From NCBI RefSeq assembly GCF_900323885.1, contig NZ_OOHJ01000018.1, forward strand, positions 186,001 to 250,000: DNA of 64,000 nucleotides. Reading direction: 5' to 3'. This stretch comes from [Actinomadura] parvosata subsp. kistnae. GTDB lineage: Bacteria; Actinomycetota; Actinomycetes; Streptosporangiales; Streptosporangiaceae. Positions within the stretch are counted from its first letter, which is position 1. Each line of letters begins with the position of its first letter. Both the position numbers and the translations under genes were made by a program. The notes under the pieces were generated by a model. The model saw only the letters and a list, made by a program, of their open reading frames with translations, had not been told where the DNA came from and did no database searches. Positions 8,431-17,683 of the stretch are shown here, one piece after another.

Positions 8431-8759
8431 GCCCCGTCGACCGTCCGCAGCCGGGGCAGGTCGTCGTGCTGGGTGAACATGTCGATCAGCAGCCTGATCG
8501 GCAGGTCGGCCTCGGTCGGGTAGCGGAAGTGCTGGTCGAGGTTGAGGCTGTAGCGGTTGCGGCGGCCGACCTTGTCGCGGGTGACGTAGCCGCCTTCGAG
8601 CAGGTCGCGCACGATGTTCTGGACGGCGCGCTCGGTGATGCCGACGCCGGCGGCGATGTCACGCAGCCGGATGTCAGGATCTCGGGCGATCTCCAAGAGC
8701 ACGCGGGCGTGGTGGGTGAGGAAGGTCCAGCTGGACGCTCGATCTTCGGTTGCGCTCAT
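8403..8759 (-). CDS. Winged-helix (ArsR/MarR-like) regulator
   Basis: A 118-residue single-domain winged-helix protein: THHARVLLEIARDPDIRLRDIAAGVGITERAVQNIVRDLLEGGYVTRDKVGRRNRYSLN is one continuous HTH plus wing. No metal-binding Cys or His cluster is seen. The C-terminal part (FRYPTEADLPIRLLIDMF) resembles a widespread actinobacterial group of small ArsR-like proteins with unknown effector. It is divergent from the STAS gene and overlaps the end of the glycosylase gene. The long first helix and the GRRNRY wing are well preserved. Confidence 0.78.
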   Translation of the reverse strand: MSATEDRASSWTFLTHHARVLLEIARDPDIRLRDIAAGVGITERAVQNIVRDLLEGGYVTRDKVGRRNRYSLNLDQHFRYPTEADLPIRLLIDMFTQHDDLPRLRTVDGAQPRSSMTP

Positions 8760-8914
8760 ACCCCTTTCGACTCCGATCCTTGCCCCGGGTGAAAAAGCTT
8801 TCGCGAAGATCCTATGACGAAAAGTCTTTCCTGTATCTATCTACGGGCATAGAGTTTGTGCGCAACGACAGGCGTACCCGCGGTAATCGAAGACCCCCAG
8901 CCCCAGGAGTGCCC

Positions 8915-9283
8915 GTGAACCTCACCTGTCGCCGCCTCCCCGGCGCCACGCTCATCGCCGTGGCCGGGCAGGTGGACACCACGACGTCCGGCCGCCTCGA
9001 AGAGTACATCGACCAGCACCGCGAGCGGCTCGACGAGCACCTCGTCATCGACATGAGCGAGCTGTCCTTCCTCGACAGCTCGGGCCTGGCCGTGCTGCTC
9101 GCCGCCGCCACGCTCGCCCGCGCGCACGGCGCCGAGGTGCACCTGGCCGGGCTGCAACCGATGCCGGCCCGCCTGCTGGAGATCACCGGAGCGGGGCGGG
9201 CCGTGACGGTGCACGATCACATCGAGCAGGCCCTCGGCGCGATCGTCGACCTCGACCTGGTCAACCCGCAGGAGCCCGCGTAG
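8915..9283 (+). CDS. STAS-domain anti-sigma factor antagonist
   Basis: A 122-residue STAS protein. LIAVAGQVDTTTSGRLEEYI is strand 1 and helix 1. VIDMSELSFLDSSGLAVLLAA carries the conserved phosphorylatable Ser in the DSSG motif. Such proteins release sigma factors by binding RsbW/SpoIIAB-type kinases. No anti-sigma kinase or sigma-B-like gene is next to it. Start is GTG at 8915-8917 with AGGAG 6 bp upstream; upstream in-frame codons are not protein-like. Confidence 0.88.
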   Translation: MNLTCRRLPGATLIAVAGQVDTTTSGRLEEYIDQHRERLDEHLVIDMSELSFLDSSGLAVLLAAATLARAHGAEVHLAGLQPMPARLLEITGAGRAVTVHDHIEQALGAIVDLDLVNPQEPA

Positions 9284-9287
9284 GGGG

Positions 9288-9572
9288 TCACGCCGGCCGG
9301 CGGTGCACGTTCACCAGATGACCGTTCTGCCGCACCTGTGCCTCGTCGTAGGGGCACAGGGGCCGCGTCACGTACGCCTCCGCGATGCTGTCGGCGTGGC
9401 CGCGGTCCACGCCCCAGCCGATCGTGTGCCAGCGCGCCTCGCCGTCGTCGCCCGTGGTGTCCAGAACGGCGATCTCGAACAGCTCGGCGGCGGCAGGAGG
9501 CGTGCAGCGGACGTGTCCGTTCGCCCGCCCGTCGACGGTGCGGACGTTCCCGCCGGTGCCCCGCTGGTCCAT
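9288..9572 (-). CDS. Small hypothetical protein
   Basis: A 94-residue acidic protein with no recognised domain. The ATG at 9570-9572 is chosen because GGAGGGAG lies 7 bp upstream; an upstream in-frame ATG at 9614 lacks this. The core ELFEIAVLDTTGDDGEARWHTIGWGVDRGHADSIAEAYVTRPLC looks like a compact beta-alpha fold. It is convergent with the STAS gene (4 bp apart) and divergent from the ferritin-like gene. Confidence 0.6.
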   Translation of the reverse strand: MDQRGTGGNVRTVDGRANGHVRCTPPAAAELFEIAVLDTTGDDGEARWHTIGWGVDRGHADSIAEAYVTRPLCPYDEAQVRQNGHLVNVHRRPA

Positions 9573-9779
9573 CTGGATCTCCCTCCGATCACGCAACCCT
9601 GGTGCCGAGTCCATGCCCCGATCACCGTCGGGTCAGTCATGCCGCAGCATGCCGGGCCTGTCCGGGATCATTACCGACTGCGGAGGTTCAAGCGGGAGCG
9701 TCCAGAGATTCGACCGGGAAGCCTCGGGTAGGGCGAGCGGGCAGGTCGCACGCCGACGAGCGCGAAGGAACGCACCGAC

Positions 9780-10982
9780 ATGACCTTCAATCCACTTCAG
9801 GAGCGGGGCATCCCGCTGGACAAGCAACTGCGCAACTGGCGGGAGCTGAACGTCACGCCGACCGACCCGGACCACGCCGACCCGTACACGCGGTGCCGGA
9901 TCATCACCATGAACGGGATCGAGGTGGAGGCCATCCTGTTCAGCCACCAGCTCGCCCGCCACTGCCCCGACCTGGAGCTGAAGCAGCACCTGGCGCGGGT
10001 GCGCTACATCGAGGCCCAGCAGCAGAAGGTGGTCAACTGGCTGCTGCCCGGCCTGGCCTCGGTGCTGGAGACCACGATCGCCTACGAGCAGGTGGCCGTC
10101 GACCTGACCGCCTGGGTCGCGCGGATGGAGCCGGACCCGTACCTGCAGCAGGCCTACCAGTTCGGCGTGCTGGAGGACTTCGACCACCTCTACCGGTACG
10201 CCAACCTGTACGAGATGATCGAGCACCGCAAGGCGGAGAAGATCGTCGACAACCTGACCGAGGTCATGCCGGGCCGCCCGACGTACCTGCACCACCGCGA
10301 CCCGGTCGACAACGTGCGCGAGCCGTACGACAAGAGCTCGGCCGCCCCGATCAGCAAGCTGCACGCCCTGACGATCATGTCGGCCGAGCAGCAGACCATG
10401 AACTTCTACATGAACGTCGGCCCCACCTACATGGAGCCGATCGCCCGCCAGCTCTACCAGGAGATCGGCCTCATCGAAGAGGAGCACGTCACCCACTACG
10501 AGTCGCTGGTCGACCCGGGCGAGAGCTGGTGGGAGATGCTGCTCAACCACGAGTACAACGAGTGCTACCTGTACCACTCGTTCATGGAGACCGAGTCCGA
10601 CCCCAAGGTGAAGAACATCTGGGAGCTGCACCTCAACATGGAGCTGGAGCACCTGCGGCTGGCCGCCGAGCTGTTCAAGAAGCACGACGGCCGCGACCCC
10701 GAGCAGGTGTGCGCGCCGGAACTGCCGCAGCCGGTCACGTTCGAGCCGAACAAGGCCTACCTGCGCGAGCTGATCGCCACCCAGATCGACTACACCACGC
10801 TGGGCACCGGCTACGTTCAGGACGCCCACGAGCGCTTCGAGAAGATGCAGGAGGCGCTGATGGGCGGCGAGAAGGCCCCCTCGGAGCGGGTCATCGAGGA
10901 CAACCGCGCCAAGTCCGGCGAGGAGTACCGGCTGCAGACCGAGGGCGACCACCCCGTCCACAGCCTGCAGATGCAACGCTGA
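9780..10982 (+). CDS. Large ferritin-like (probable di-iron) protein
   Basis: A 400-residue, entirely helical protein. Several helices carry metal-ligand patterns of the ferritin-like superfamily: VLEDFDHLYRYANL, EIGLIEEEHVTHYESLVD and NMELEHLRLAAELF, plus SAEQQTMNFYMN. This suggests one or two four-helix bundles with Glu/His ligands. It is more than twice the length of bacterioferritin or Dps and has no signal peptide or membrane segment. No precise family is recognised. It starts at ATG 9780 after a 200-bp gap from the divergent small gene. The downstream gene is convergent. Function could be iron handling or an oxygenase-like reaction; neither can be chosen from sequence. Confidence 0.7.
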   Translation: MTFNPLQERGIPLDKQLRNWRELNVTPTDPDHADPYTRCRIITMNGIEVEAILFSHQLARHCPDLELKQHLARVRYIEAQQQKVVNWLLPGLASVLETTIAYEQVAVDLTAWVARMEPDPYLQQAYQFGVLEDFDHLYRYANLYEMIEHRKAEKIVDNLTEVMPGRPTYLHHRDPVDNVREPYDKSSAAPISKLHALTIMSAEQQTMNFYMNVGPTYMEPIARQLYQEIGLIEEEHVTHYESLVDPGESWWEMLLNHEYNECYLYHSFMETESDPKVKNIWELHLNMELEHLRLAAELFKKHDGRDPEQVCAPELPQPVTFEPNKAYLRELIATQIDYTTLGTGYVQDAHERFEKMQEALMGGEKAPSERVIEDNRAKSGEEYRLQTEGDHPVHSLQMQR

Positions 10983-11002
10983 GCCTGCCCGGTCGAGGCT
11001 GG

Positions 11003-12367
11003 TCAGTCCTCCTGCACCGGCAGCCTGAGCACGAACCGGGCGCCGGTGTCGGAGTCCTCGATGGTGAGCGTGCCGAGGTGTGCCGTCGCGATCTCGCGGG
11101 CGATCGGCAGGCCGAGGCCGGTGCCGCCCGCGTCGCGGCTGCGCGAGGCGTCGAGGCGGGTGAAGCGCTCGAAGACCTTCTCGCGGTGCTCGGGCGCGAT
11201 GCCCGTGCCGTCGTCGACCACCTCCAGCACGGCCTCGTCGCCCTGCCTGCGCAGGGTCACGATGATCTGCGACTCGGCGTGCCGCTCGGCGTTGTCGAGG
11301 AGGTTCGTCAGCAGGCGGGCCAGCTGCAGCCGGTCGCCGTTGACGACCACGCCCGTCTGGAGCGTGGTGACGATCCGCTTGGAACGCGGCCTGGCGGTCT
11401 CGGCCGTCACCAGATCCGCCAGGTCGAGGGGCTCGCGCTCGTCGGGCGCGCCCGCGTCGAGCTTGCTCAGCGTGAGCAGGTCCGTCACGATCGCCTGCAG
11501 CCGCTCCAGGCTGGCCAGCACCTCGGCGCCGGTCTCCGGCCAGTCGGCGTCCTCGGGATGCAGCAGCGCGTCCTCGACCTGGGCGCGCATCGCGGTGATC
11601 GGGCTGCGCAGGTCGTGGGAGGCGTCCGCGGCGAACTGGCGCTGCCGCTCCATCGCCTCCTGCAACCGCTGCAGGGCCGACTCCAGCCGCTCCAGCGTGC
11701 GGTTGCTCGTCTCGGCCAGGGCCCTGATCTCGTCGTCGGTCTCCGGCACGGGCACCCGCATCCCGCCGCCGCCCTCGCTGATCTCGGCCAGCCGCTTGGT
11801 GATGCCGCCGACCGGCCGCAACGTCCTCGCCACGACGCGGGAGACCCCGAACCAGGTCAGCACGACCAGCGCCGCCGTCACGACGGCCTGGAACGCGATC
11901 ACCTGCGGGGCGACGTACCACGGCACGGCCGGGCCGACCCCGTAGATCAGCCACTCCCCCTCCGGCTGGTACGCGACCAGCACCACGACGGTCTTGCACG
12001 TGCCGGGAAAGCGCGGCAGGTCGCAGAGCCTCGCGACCTCGTTCGCCTGGTCGTGGTGCGGGATCTCGGTGGTCAGCCGCGGCGCCCCGGCCAGCCCCCG
12101 CGTCCAGGCGACCGGCCGGCCGCGCGGGTTCACGACCTGCACCCCGTCGAGCCCGTGGTCCGGCAGCACCTGGGGCAGCCGGTTGCGTTTCACCATGAGC
12201 AGTACGCGCACGCTCTTGCTCGTCACCTCGCGCGCCCTGATGTCGGCCACCTCGTTGCGGATGCCGAACAACACGAACGCGCTGACGACGACGTTCAGCA
12301 GCAACATCGCGATGCTGGCCCACAGGGCCAGCCGCGTCCGCAAGGACCGGCCCAACCGTCTGCTCAC
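11003..12367 (-). CDS. Membrane sensor histidine kinase without adjacent response regulator
   Basis: A 454-residue kinase. TM1 is about residues 12-35, an extracytoplasmic sensor of about 115 residues follows, and TM2 lies near residues 160-182. Then come a HAMP linker and a HisKA helix with the phospho-acceptor His in ASHDLRSPITAMRAQ. The HATPase region shows N (LLTNLLDNAERHA), G1 (VVDDGTGIAP), F (FERFTRLD) and G2 (GTGLGLPIA) boxes. Start is GTG at 12365-12367 with GGGGGAGGGG upstream. Neither neighbour encodes a receiver domain, so its partner must lie elsewhere. Confidence 0.9.
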   Translation of the reverse strand: MSRRLGRSLRTRLALWASIAMLLLNVVVSAFVLFGIRNEVADIRAREVTSKSVRVLLMVKRNRLPQVLPDHGLDGVQVVNPRGRPVAWTRGLAGAPRLTTEIPHHDQANEVARLCDLPRFPGTCKTVVVLVAYQPEGEWLIYGVGPAVPWYVAPQVIAFQAVVTAALVVLTWFGVSRVVARTLRPVGGITKRLAEISEGGGGMRVPVPETDDEIRALAETSNRTLERLESALQRLQEAMERQRQFAADASHDLRSPITAMRAQVEDALLHPEDADWPETGAEVLASLERLQAIVTDLLTLSKLDAGAPDEREPLDLADLVTAETARPRSKRIVTTLQTGVVVNGDRLQLARLLTNLLDNAERHAESQIIVTLRRQGDEAVLEVVDDGTGIAPEHREKVFERFTRLDASRSRDAGGTGLGLPIAREIATAHLGTLTIEDSDTGARFVLRLPVQED

Positions 12368-12449
12368 GCCCCTCCCCCGAGGATCAGCAGAACACAGAGG
12401 GGCTGTTCGCCGCTAACCTCGGGAGATTCCCCGACAAATCCGCCTACTG

Positions 12450-13556
12450 TCAGAGCGGCAGCGGAAGGCGTTCCACCAGCCAGTAAAGGCTGACCCCCAC
12501 GATCGGCACCGACAGCCCGGCCATCGCCCAGCGGGCCCAGGGCGTCCGGCGGAGCAGGGTGAGGAGGGGGAAGAGGACGGCGATGAGGGCGAGCTGGGTG
12601 GCCTCGATGCCGGCGTTGAAGCTGAGCAGCGACAGCAGCAGCTCCCACGACCCGCTGCGGTCGATGTCGAGGGCGCCCGCGAAGCCCAGCCCGTGCACCA
12701 GGCCGAAGGCGAGGACGATGGGCAGGCGGCGGCGGCCGAGGCGGTCCTCGTCGCGGCCGAGCAGGTTGGCGGTGGCGACGACGATGATGGAGGCGGCGAT
12801 GACCGGCTCGACGATCGCGCCGGGCACGTCCACCAGGCCCAGCGCCGCCAGCAGGAACGTGATGCTGTGCGCGGCGGTGAACGCGGTGGCGGTGACGACG
12901 ACGTCGCGCAGCCGGCGCGCGCCGATGAGCAGGGCCAGCAGGAAGAGCACGTGGTCGAGGCCGGTCAGCAGGTGCTCGGCGCCGAGCAGGAAGAACTCGC
13001 CGGCCTGGTCGCTGCGCGCGCGCTCGCCGACCTTCAGCGTCGGGGACTCGGCCACCAGGACGGCGGAGCCGCGCTCCCCGTCGAGGTCGTAGCGGACGAG
13101 CGTCTCCGTGCTGTGCACGAACGTCTCGGCGTCGGGGAACAGCGCGCTGGAGATCGCGTGCGTGCCCCCGGGGCCGCCCTGGCAGGCGAAGGTGAAGGTG
13201 AGCACGGCGAAGGTCTTCCTGTCCTGCGGGCGCACGTCGGCGTCGCGGGTCAGGGTGGGTGCGCAGGGGCGGTCGTCGTACGTGACGGCGAAGCGCTCCG
13301 TGACGTACTCCACGACGGCGTCGCGGTTGAGCTTGAGCTGGCGCAGCTGCTCGGCCCGTTCCCTGGCGTCGTAGGCGGAGGCGTAGAGCCAGGCCGACTT
13401 CATCAGCAGGTCGTACTCGAGGTCCAGCACGACCCGCACGTCCGTCCCCGTGCCGGTGACCTCGGCGCGGGCGGTCGTGGTGGCGTCGTGCGCCGCGGCG
13501 GGGGCGGGGAGCAGCAGAGCGGCCAGCACCACAAAAACAGGTAGCCAGCGCAACAT
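12450..13556 (-). CDS. HupE/UreJ-like membrane protein
   Basis: A 368-residue protein with a signal peptide (LPVFVVLAALLLPAPAAAHD), an extracytoplasmic domain of about 160 residues, then at least six membrane segments. The membrane part carries the HupE/UreJ_2 signatures LLTGLDHVLFLLALLIG, FTAAHSITFLLAALG and VHGLGFAG. The conserved membrane Asp and His residues suggest transition-metal passage, as proposed for the nickel-linked family. No hydrogenase or urease gene is nearby. GGAG precedes the ATG. A strong hairpin separates it from the phosphoesterase gene upstream on the same strand. Confidence 0.8.
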   Translation of the reverse strand: MLRWLPVFVVLAALLLPAPAAAHDATTTARAEVTGTGTDVRVVLDLEYDLLMKSAWLYASAYDARERAEQLRQLKLNRDAVVEYVTERFAVTYDDRPCAPTLTRDADVRPQDRKTFAVLTFTFACQGGPGGTHAISSALFPDAETFVHSTETLVRYDLDGERGSAVLVAESPTLKVGERARSDQAGEFFLLGAEHLLTGLDHVLFLLALLIGARRLRDVVVTATAFTAAHSITFLLAALGLVDVPGAIVEPVIAASIIVVATANLLGRDEDRLGRRRLPIVLAFGLVHGLGFAGALDIDRSGSWELLLSLLSFNAGIEATQLALIAVLFPLLTLLRRTPWARWAMAGLSVPIVGVSLYWLVERLPLPL

Positions 13557-13576
13557 GTCAGGTCTCCAGAGGGGAT

Positions 13577-13603
13577 GCCGCCCCGGGCCGGGCCCGGGGC
13601 GGC
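13577..13603 (-). terminator. Strong GC hairpin after the phosphoesterase gene
   Basis: GCCGCCCCGGGC (13577-13588) and GCCCGGGGCGGC (13592-13603) are perfect 12-bp arms around a CGG loop. The hairpin lies 8 bp past the phosphoesterase stop and about 20 bp before the HupE-like ATG on the same strand. There is no U-run, as is usual in actinobacterial terminators. Confidence 0.75.
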
Positions 13604-13611
13604 GGGTGGAT

Positions 13612-16600
13612 CTAGCGGTTGAACCAGCGGTGCATGGGCGAGTCGGCGTCCCATCTGCCGGGGCGGCCGTGCTCGTCCTTGGTGACGAAGACGCTCGGCT
13701 CGGACGCGGTCACGCCGCCGCCGGCGGAGCGGGCGGTGACGAACCAGGCGTAGGCCGTGTCGTCCTTGAGCCGGTCCCACGTCACCGAGGCGACCTGGCC
13801 GGAGGCGACCCGGTCGCGCCCGATGACCCGGGTCGGCTTGTAAATGGCCAGCGAGTCGGTCTGCAGGCTCGTCGTACGGGAGGTGAGGTCGACCGGCAGC
13901 ACCATGTTGTCCTCGATGCCGTTGTAGCGGCGCAGCGGGTCGTACTCGGTGGCGCCGAACTCGCCCAGCAGCGGCGAGAACGTGTCGACGCTCAGCTCGG
14001 AGCGCTTGACGTCGAACTGCAGCATGCGCAGGAAGCTCGCGCCGAACTGGAGCTGGTCCTGCGGGTTGTAGCCGCCGATCTCGGTCAGGCCGAGCCGGTC
14101 GGCCGAGACCGTGTAGAACTGGTAGTCCGCCAGCAGCTCCACGACGCCGTTGCCGACCTGGCCCACCTTCGGCTTGACGTTGGTGCCCACGCCGTGCTCG
14201 TGGCCGGCGAGGATGAGGAAGACGTTCGGGTTCTTCTCGACGACCGTCTTGTACAGCATCGAGCCGTCGGGGGCGGAGAAGCCGGCGCCGCGCCCGTCGG
14301 GGTTCGTGCTCGGCACGAGGTAGTCGTGCGAGAGCAGGATGCCGTTGCGGTTCGGGTACTTCTTGAAGATCGAGTCGGCCCATTCGGCTTCGTCGCGCGT
14401 CACCCCGTACGACAGGCCGACGACCACGAAGTCCAGCCCGCCCGCGGAGAACAGGTCGTAGTGGTTCTGGTTGTCGCCCTCCTTCCACGGGCCGCCGTAC
14501 TCGGCGTGCTGCCAGCCCTGCGCGGCGGTCCGGTAGCGGGAGGGGCCGTAGTACTGGTTGTAGATCGCGCCGGGGCCGTCCTCGGTGCCCGACTGGTTGT
14601 CGTGGTTGCCGGCGATCACGCCGTTCGGGATGCCGGCGTCGTCCAGCACGCGCTGCTGCTTGGAGGAGACCTCGAACTCGCCGACGACCTGCCGCTGCGT
14701 GGCCTCGTCGGCGGGCTTGCGGATGTTGTTCTCCACGATGTCGCCAGTGTGGGCGACGTACGAGATCTTCCGCTGGTCCTTGTTGTCCTTGATCCAGTTG
14801 ACGATGCCGGCGTAGGCGGACTCCCACACCGCGCGCTCCTCGGCCGTCTCCTGCTCCACCGCGCCTTCCGAGATGTACTGGGTGTCGGTGAAGTGCACGA
14901 TCGAGAAGTCGTACGTGGCGGGGTCGGCGAAGCCGTTGGGGTCGCCCGGCTCGATGTCGTCGGCGAACGGGTCCTCGGCCGTCACCATGACGTGCACCTT
15001 CTGCCGGTCGATGTAGGCCGGGTCCACCACGGCCGTCAGCGCGGTCTTCCCCGCGGGGGCGCCGCGGGAGCTGGTCAGCAGGTCCCACGCCTTGGCCTTG
15101 GTGTTCCACACGCGCAGCGAGGCGAGCCGCTCGGGGTCGATCGAGCCCTCCCAGCGCAGCACCGGGTCGTCCGCGTGCCCCTTCACCTGGACGTCGAAGC
15201 GCTGGTAGACGAGGTCCTGGCCGCTCGGCGCGTCGAGCGTCTGCCCGTCGGCCGGTTCGAGCCCGCGTGCCCTGACCTTCTTCTCGCCGGGCACCTGGAG
15301 CGTGGTGGGCAGCGTCGTGGCCGTGCCCTGGTACACCTCGTTCGGGGTGAGGATCTCGGCCTGCGAGAACGTCGCGGTGACCGGGCCGCTGTCCGGCTCG
15401 GCCACCTTGGCCGACAGCGTGGCGGGGTCGGAGACGTCCACGGCGCCCAGCGCGGGGCTCAGCTCGGACGGCACGTCCGGGATGCCGGCCGACTCGAACA
15501 CGATCTCGCGCGTCGCGGCGTTGCCGAGCCCGTCGGAGCCGGACACCGACAGCGTGTGCCGGCCCGCCTTCAGGCCCGGCCCGACCTGGGCGCCGAGCGC
15601 GACGGGCTGCCCGTCGAGCTTGACCTCGGGGCCGGTGACCACGCCGGAGGCGTCCTCCAGCCGGACGTCCAGCACGACCGTGGCCCTGATCTTCTCGCCC
15701 GCCGCCGGGACGCTCCTGGTCACCTTCGGCGCGGAGTTGTCGGTGATCAGCGTACGGGTGGCGCGCTCGCCGCCGCTCGACTCGGCGGCCAGCGTGTGCT
15801 TGCCGTCCTTGATCGCCGTGGTGTCGAGGTCGGCGCGCAGGCCGCCCGCCGGGGCGGCCACCAGGAACTCCAGGTCGATCTCGGTGAGCGGGTTGACCGA
15901 GTCGCCGCAGTTGCCGTCGCCCATGCTGTACGAGCTCTTCAGCATCTGCCCGGTGGCCGTGCCCTGCGCCGGCGTCAGGGCGATGTTGGAGATGGCGTAG
16001 TCGTCGCGGTTGTTGCCGCAGGACGTCGGGTAAGTGCCGGCCACGAAGTCGATCGTGTTCCAGCCGGGCACCAGGTACTCGTTCGGGATCGTCAGGTCGA
16101 CGCGCTTGCTGACGAAGTCGCCGTCCACGATGACCTTCTGGCCGTTGACGAGCAGGTAGCTCTGGTAGCGGGCCTCGATCGAGTTGCTGCCGACGTTGAA
16201 GCTGAGCTTCGCCTCGCCCGAGCCGAGCGTCTCGACGAGGTGCACGGCCGGGGCGTCGATCGTGTAGCGCAGCTCGACCTCGCGCTTGGCCGCGGTGTCG
16301 GAGCCGCAGGTGCCGTCGCCCATCGCGTACGACGCCTCGACGCCCTGCCCGGTCACCGTGGCGCCGTCGAGCGTCAGGGCCAGGTTGGACAGGGTGAAGT
16401 CGTCGCGGTCGGTGCCGCACGCCTCCTTGTAGTCCCCGGTGACGACCTTGATCGTGTTGTCGCCGGGAATCAGGAAACGGGCCGGCACGGCGACGGTGGC
16501 GCGGCCGTTGACGTACGAGCCGCCGAGGTCGATGCGCTTGCCGTTGACGAGCAGGAAGTTGTTGTACTTGTCGTCCAGCGCGTCCGCGCCCACGTCGAAG

Positions 16601-17550
16601 GCGAGCATCGCGGCCCCGTTGCCGAGGGTGGCCTTCGTGACGGGCGCCGCGCCGTCCACGGTGAGCTTCCTGACGCCGCCCGCGCTGCCCGCCGGGACCG
16701 TCGCGAAGACCGCCTTGGTGCCCGCGACCAGCGTGCCGTCGGTGGGCAGCAGCCGCGGCGCCCCGGCGGGGGCGTTGTTGACGGTCACATTGTGCTTGAC
16801 CGTGACGCCCGCCGCGGTTGTGGCGCTGAGCACGTGCGGGCCGTTGGACAGCTTGGTCGTGTCCACGTCCGCCGCGAGGCCGGTGGTGCCCTGCGGGTCG
16901 GACTGCGTGAAGAATGTGAGGGTGGCGCGCTTGAGCAGCGTCGTGTTCGTGCCGCAGCTCCCGTCGCCGAACGAGAGCGTGTACGGGTTGTCCTCGCCGT
17001 CGGCGATCTCGCCGAGCAGTTCGAGGCCCACGTCGGACAGCACGAAGTCGTCGTAGTTGGTGCCGCAGGACGACTGGATGGCGCCGACGACGATCTCGAC
17101 GGTGTTCTCGCCCTTGACGAGGTGCTCGTTCGGGATGTCGAGGGTGGCCCGCTGGCTGACGTAGTTACCGATCTCGACCTTGTACGCGCCGTTGACCAGC
17201 ACGTAGCTGTGGTACTGGGCTTCGGTGGAGTTGGAGCCGACGTCGAAGGCGAGCTTGGAGACGCCCACCGTACGGGTGGCGCCCTCGATCGCGGCGCCGT
17301 CCACGGCGAGCTTGGTGACGCTGTCGCCGGCCGTCGCCGGGACGGCGGCGACCTTGACCGTGCCTTCGAGGTAGGAGCCGTCGGCCGGGGTGAGGGCCGG
17401 CGGGGTCTGGGAGGTGGGGGGCGTGGGCGACGGGGTCGGCCGGCCGCGCTCCGGGTCGGCGTACGCGGCCGTCACGAGGGTGTTCACCAGGAGTGCGGTG
17501 AGCGCGACGGCCGTGGCCGGCCGTCCCCGTTGCCATAATCTGCGCTGCAT
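13612..17550 (-). CDS. Secreted metallophosphoesterase with three repeated beta modules
   Basis: A 1312-residue exported protein starting at ATG 17548-17550 (signal MQRRLWQRGRPATAVALTALLVNTLVTAAYA); an in-frame ATG 57 bp upstream would precede the signal with a non-secretory tail. Three related modules of about 100 residues (roughly 95-200, 310-405, 445-550) each contain xVGSNS or VGAD, YxSYxLVNG, IPNEYLVPGxNT and SCGxNxDDF. Bacterial Ig-like segments follow. The calcineurin-like phosphoesterase core (about 880-1170) shows FTDTQ, HTGDI, GNHDN, LLSHDY and AGHEHG, which are the dinuclear metal ligands. A fibronectin-like segment ends the protein. The substrate is unknown. The hairpin downstream should end its transcript. 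Confidence 0.85.
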   Translation of the reverse strand: MQRRLWQRGRPATAVALTALLVNTLVTAAYADPERGRPTPSPTPPTSQTPPALTPADGSYLEGTVKVAAVPATAGDSVTKLAVDGAAIEGATRTVGVSKLAFDVGSNSTEAQYHSYVLVNGAYKVEIGNYVSQRATLDIPNEHLVKGENTVEIVVGAIQSSCGTNYDDFVLSDVGLELLGEIADGEDNPYTLSFGDGSCGTNTTLLKRATLTFFTQSDPQGTTGLAADVDTTKLSNGPHVLSATTAAGVTVKHNVTVNNAPAGAPRLLPTDGTLVAGTKAVFATVPAGSAGGVRKLTVDGAAPVTKATLGNGAAMLAFDVGADALDDKYNNFLLVNGKRIDLGGSYVNGRATVAVPARFLIPGDNTIKVVTGDYKEACGTDRDDFTLSNLALTLDGATVTGQGVEASYAMGDGTCGSDTAAKREVELRYTIDAPAVHLVETLGSGEAKLSFNVGSNSIEARYQSYLLVNGQKVIVDGDFVSKRVDLTIPNEYLVPGWNTIDFVAGTYPTSCGNNRDDYAISNIALTPAQGTATGQMLKSSYSMGDGNCGDSVNPLTEIDLEFLVAAPAGGLRADLDTTAIKDGKHTLAAESSGGERATRTLITDNSAPKVTRSVPAAGEKIRATVVLDVRLEDASGVVTGPEVKLDGQPVALGAQVGPGLKAGRHTLSVSGSDGLGNAATREIVFESAGIPDVPSELSPALGAVDVSDPATLSAKVAEPDSGPVTATFSQAEILTPNEVYQGTATTLPTTLQVPGEKKVRARGLEPADGQTLDAPSGQDLVYQRFDVQVKGHADDPVLRWEGSIDPERLASLRVWNTKAKAWDLLTSSRGAPAGKTALTAVVDPAYIDRQKVHVMVTAEDPFADDIEPGDPNGFADPATYDFSIVHFTDTQYISEGAVEQETAEERAVWESAYAGIVNWIKDNKDQRKISYVAHTGDIVENNIRKPADEATQRQVVGEFEVSSKQQRVLDDAGIPNGVIAGNHDNQSGTEDGPGAIYNQYYGPSRYRTAAQGWQHAEYGGPWKEGDNQNHYDLFSAGGLDFVVVGLSYGVTRDEAEWADSIFKKYPNRNGILLSHDYLVPSTNPDGRGAGFSAPDGSMLYKTVVEKNPNVFLILAGHEHGVGTNVKPKVGQVGNGVVELLADYQFYTVSADRLGLTEIGGYNPQDQLQFGASFLRMLQFDVKRSELSVDTFSPLLGEFGATEYDPLRRYNGIEDNMVLPVDLTSRTTSLQTDSLAIYKPTRVIGRDRVASGQVASVTWDRLKDDTAYAWFVTARSAGGGVTASEPSVFVTKDEHGRPGRWDADSPMHRWFNR

Positions 17551-17683
17551 CGGGAGAGGGGTCCCTTTCTCAAACGTTCCGGGGCCGGTCGGACGGCCCC
17601 CGGGCACCTTGGGGCGCTCGGGTGAACGTTGAGCATGGAGTGACTGAAGAGAATGGGAACTGTCTCCTCATTCTGGGCATTTG

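Noticed and set aside
8820..8914. Sigma-B-type promoter before the STAS gene
   Set aside because: A GTTT is present, but no GGGTA-type -10 lies at the right distance.
13450..17538. Very long open frame (1362 codons) on the plus strand
   Set aside because: It is antisense to the secreted phosphoesterase and exists because of GC-biased codons; its composition is Val/Arg/Gly-rich without domains. Similar antisense frames at 51911-54484, 1944-3965 and 9633-12323 were dropped for the same reason.
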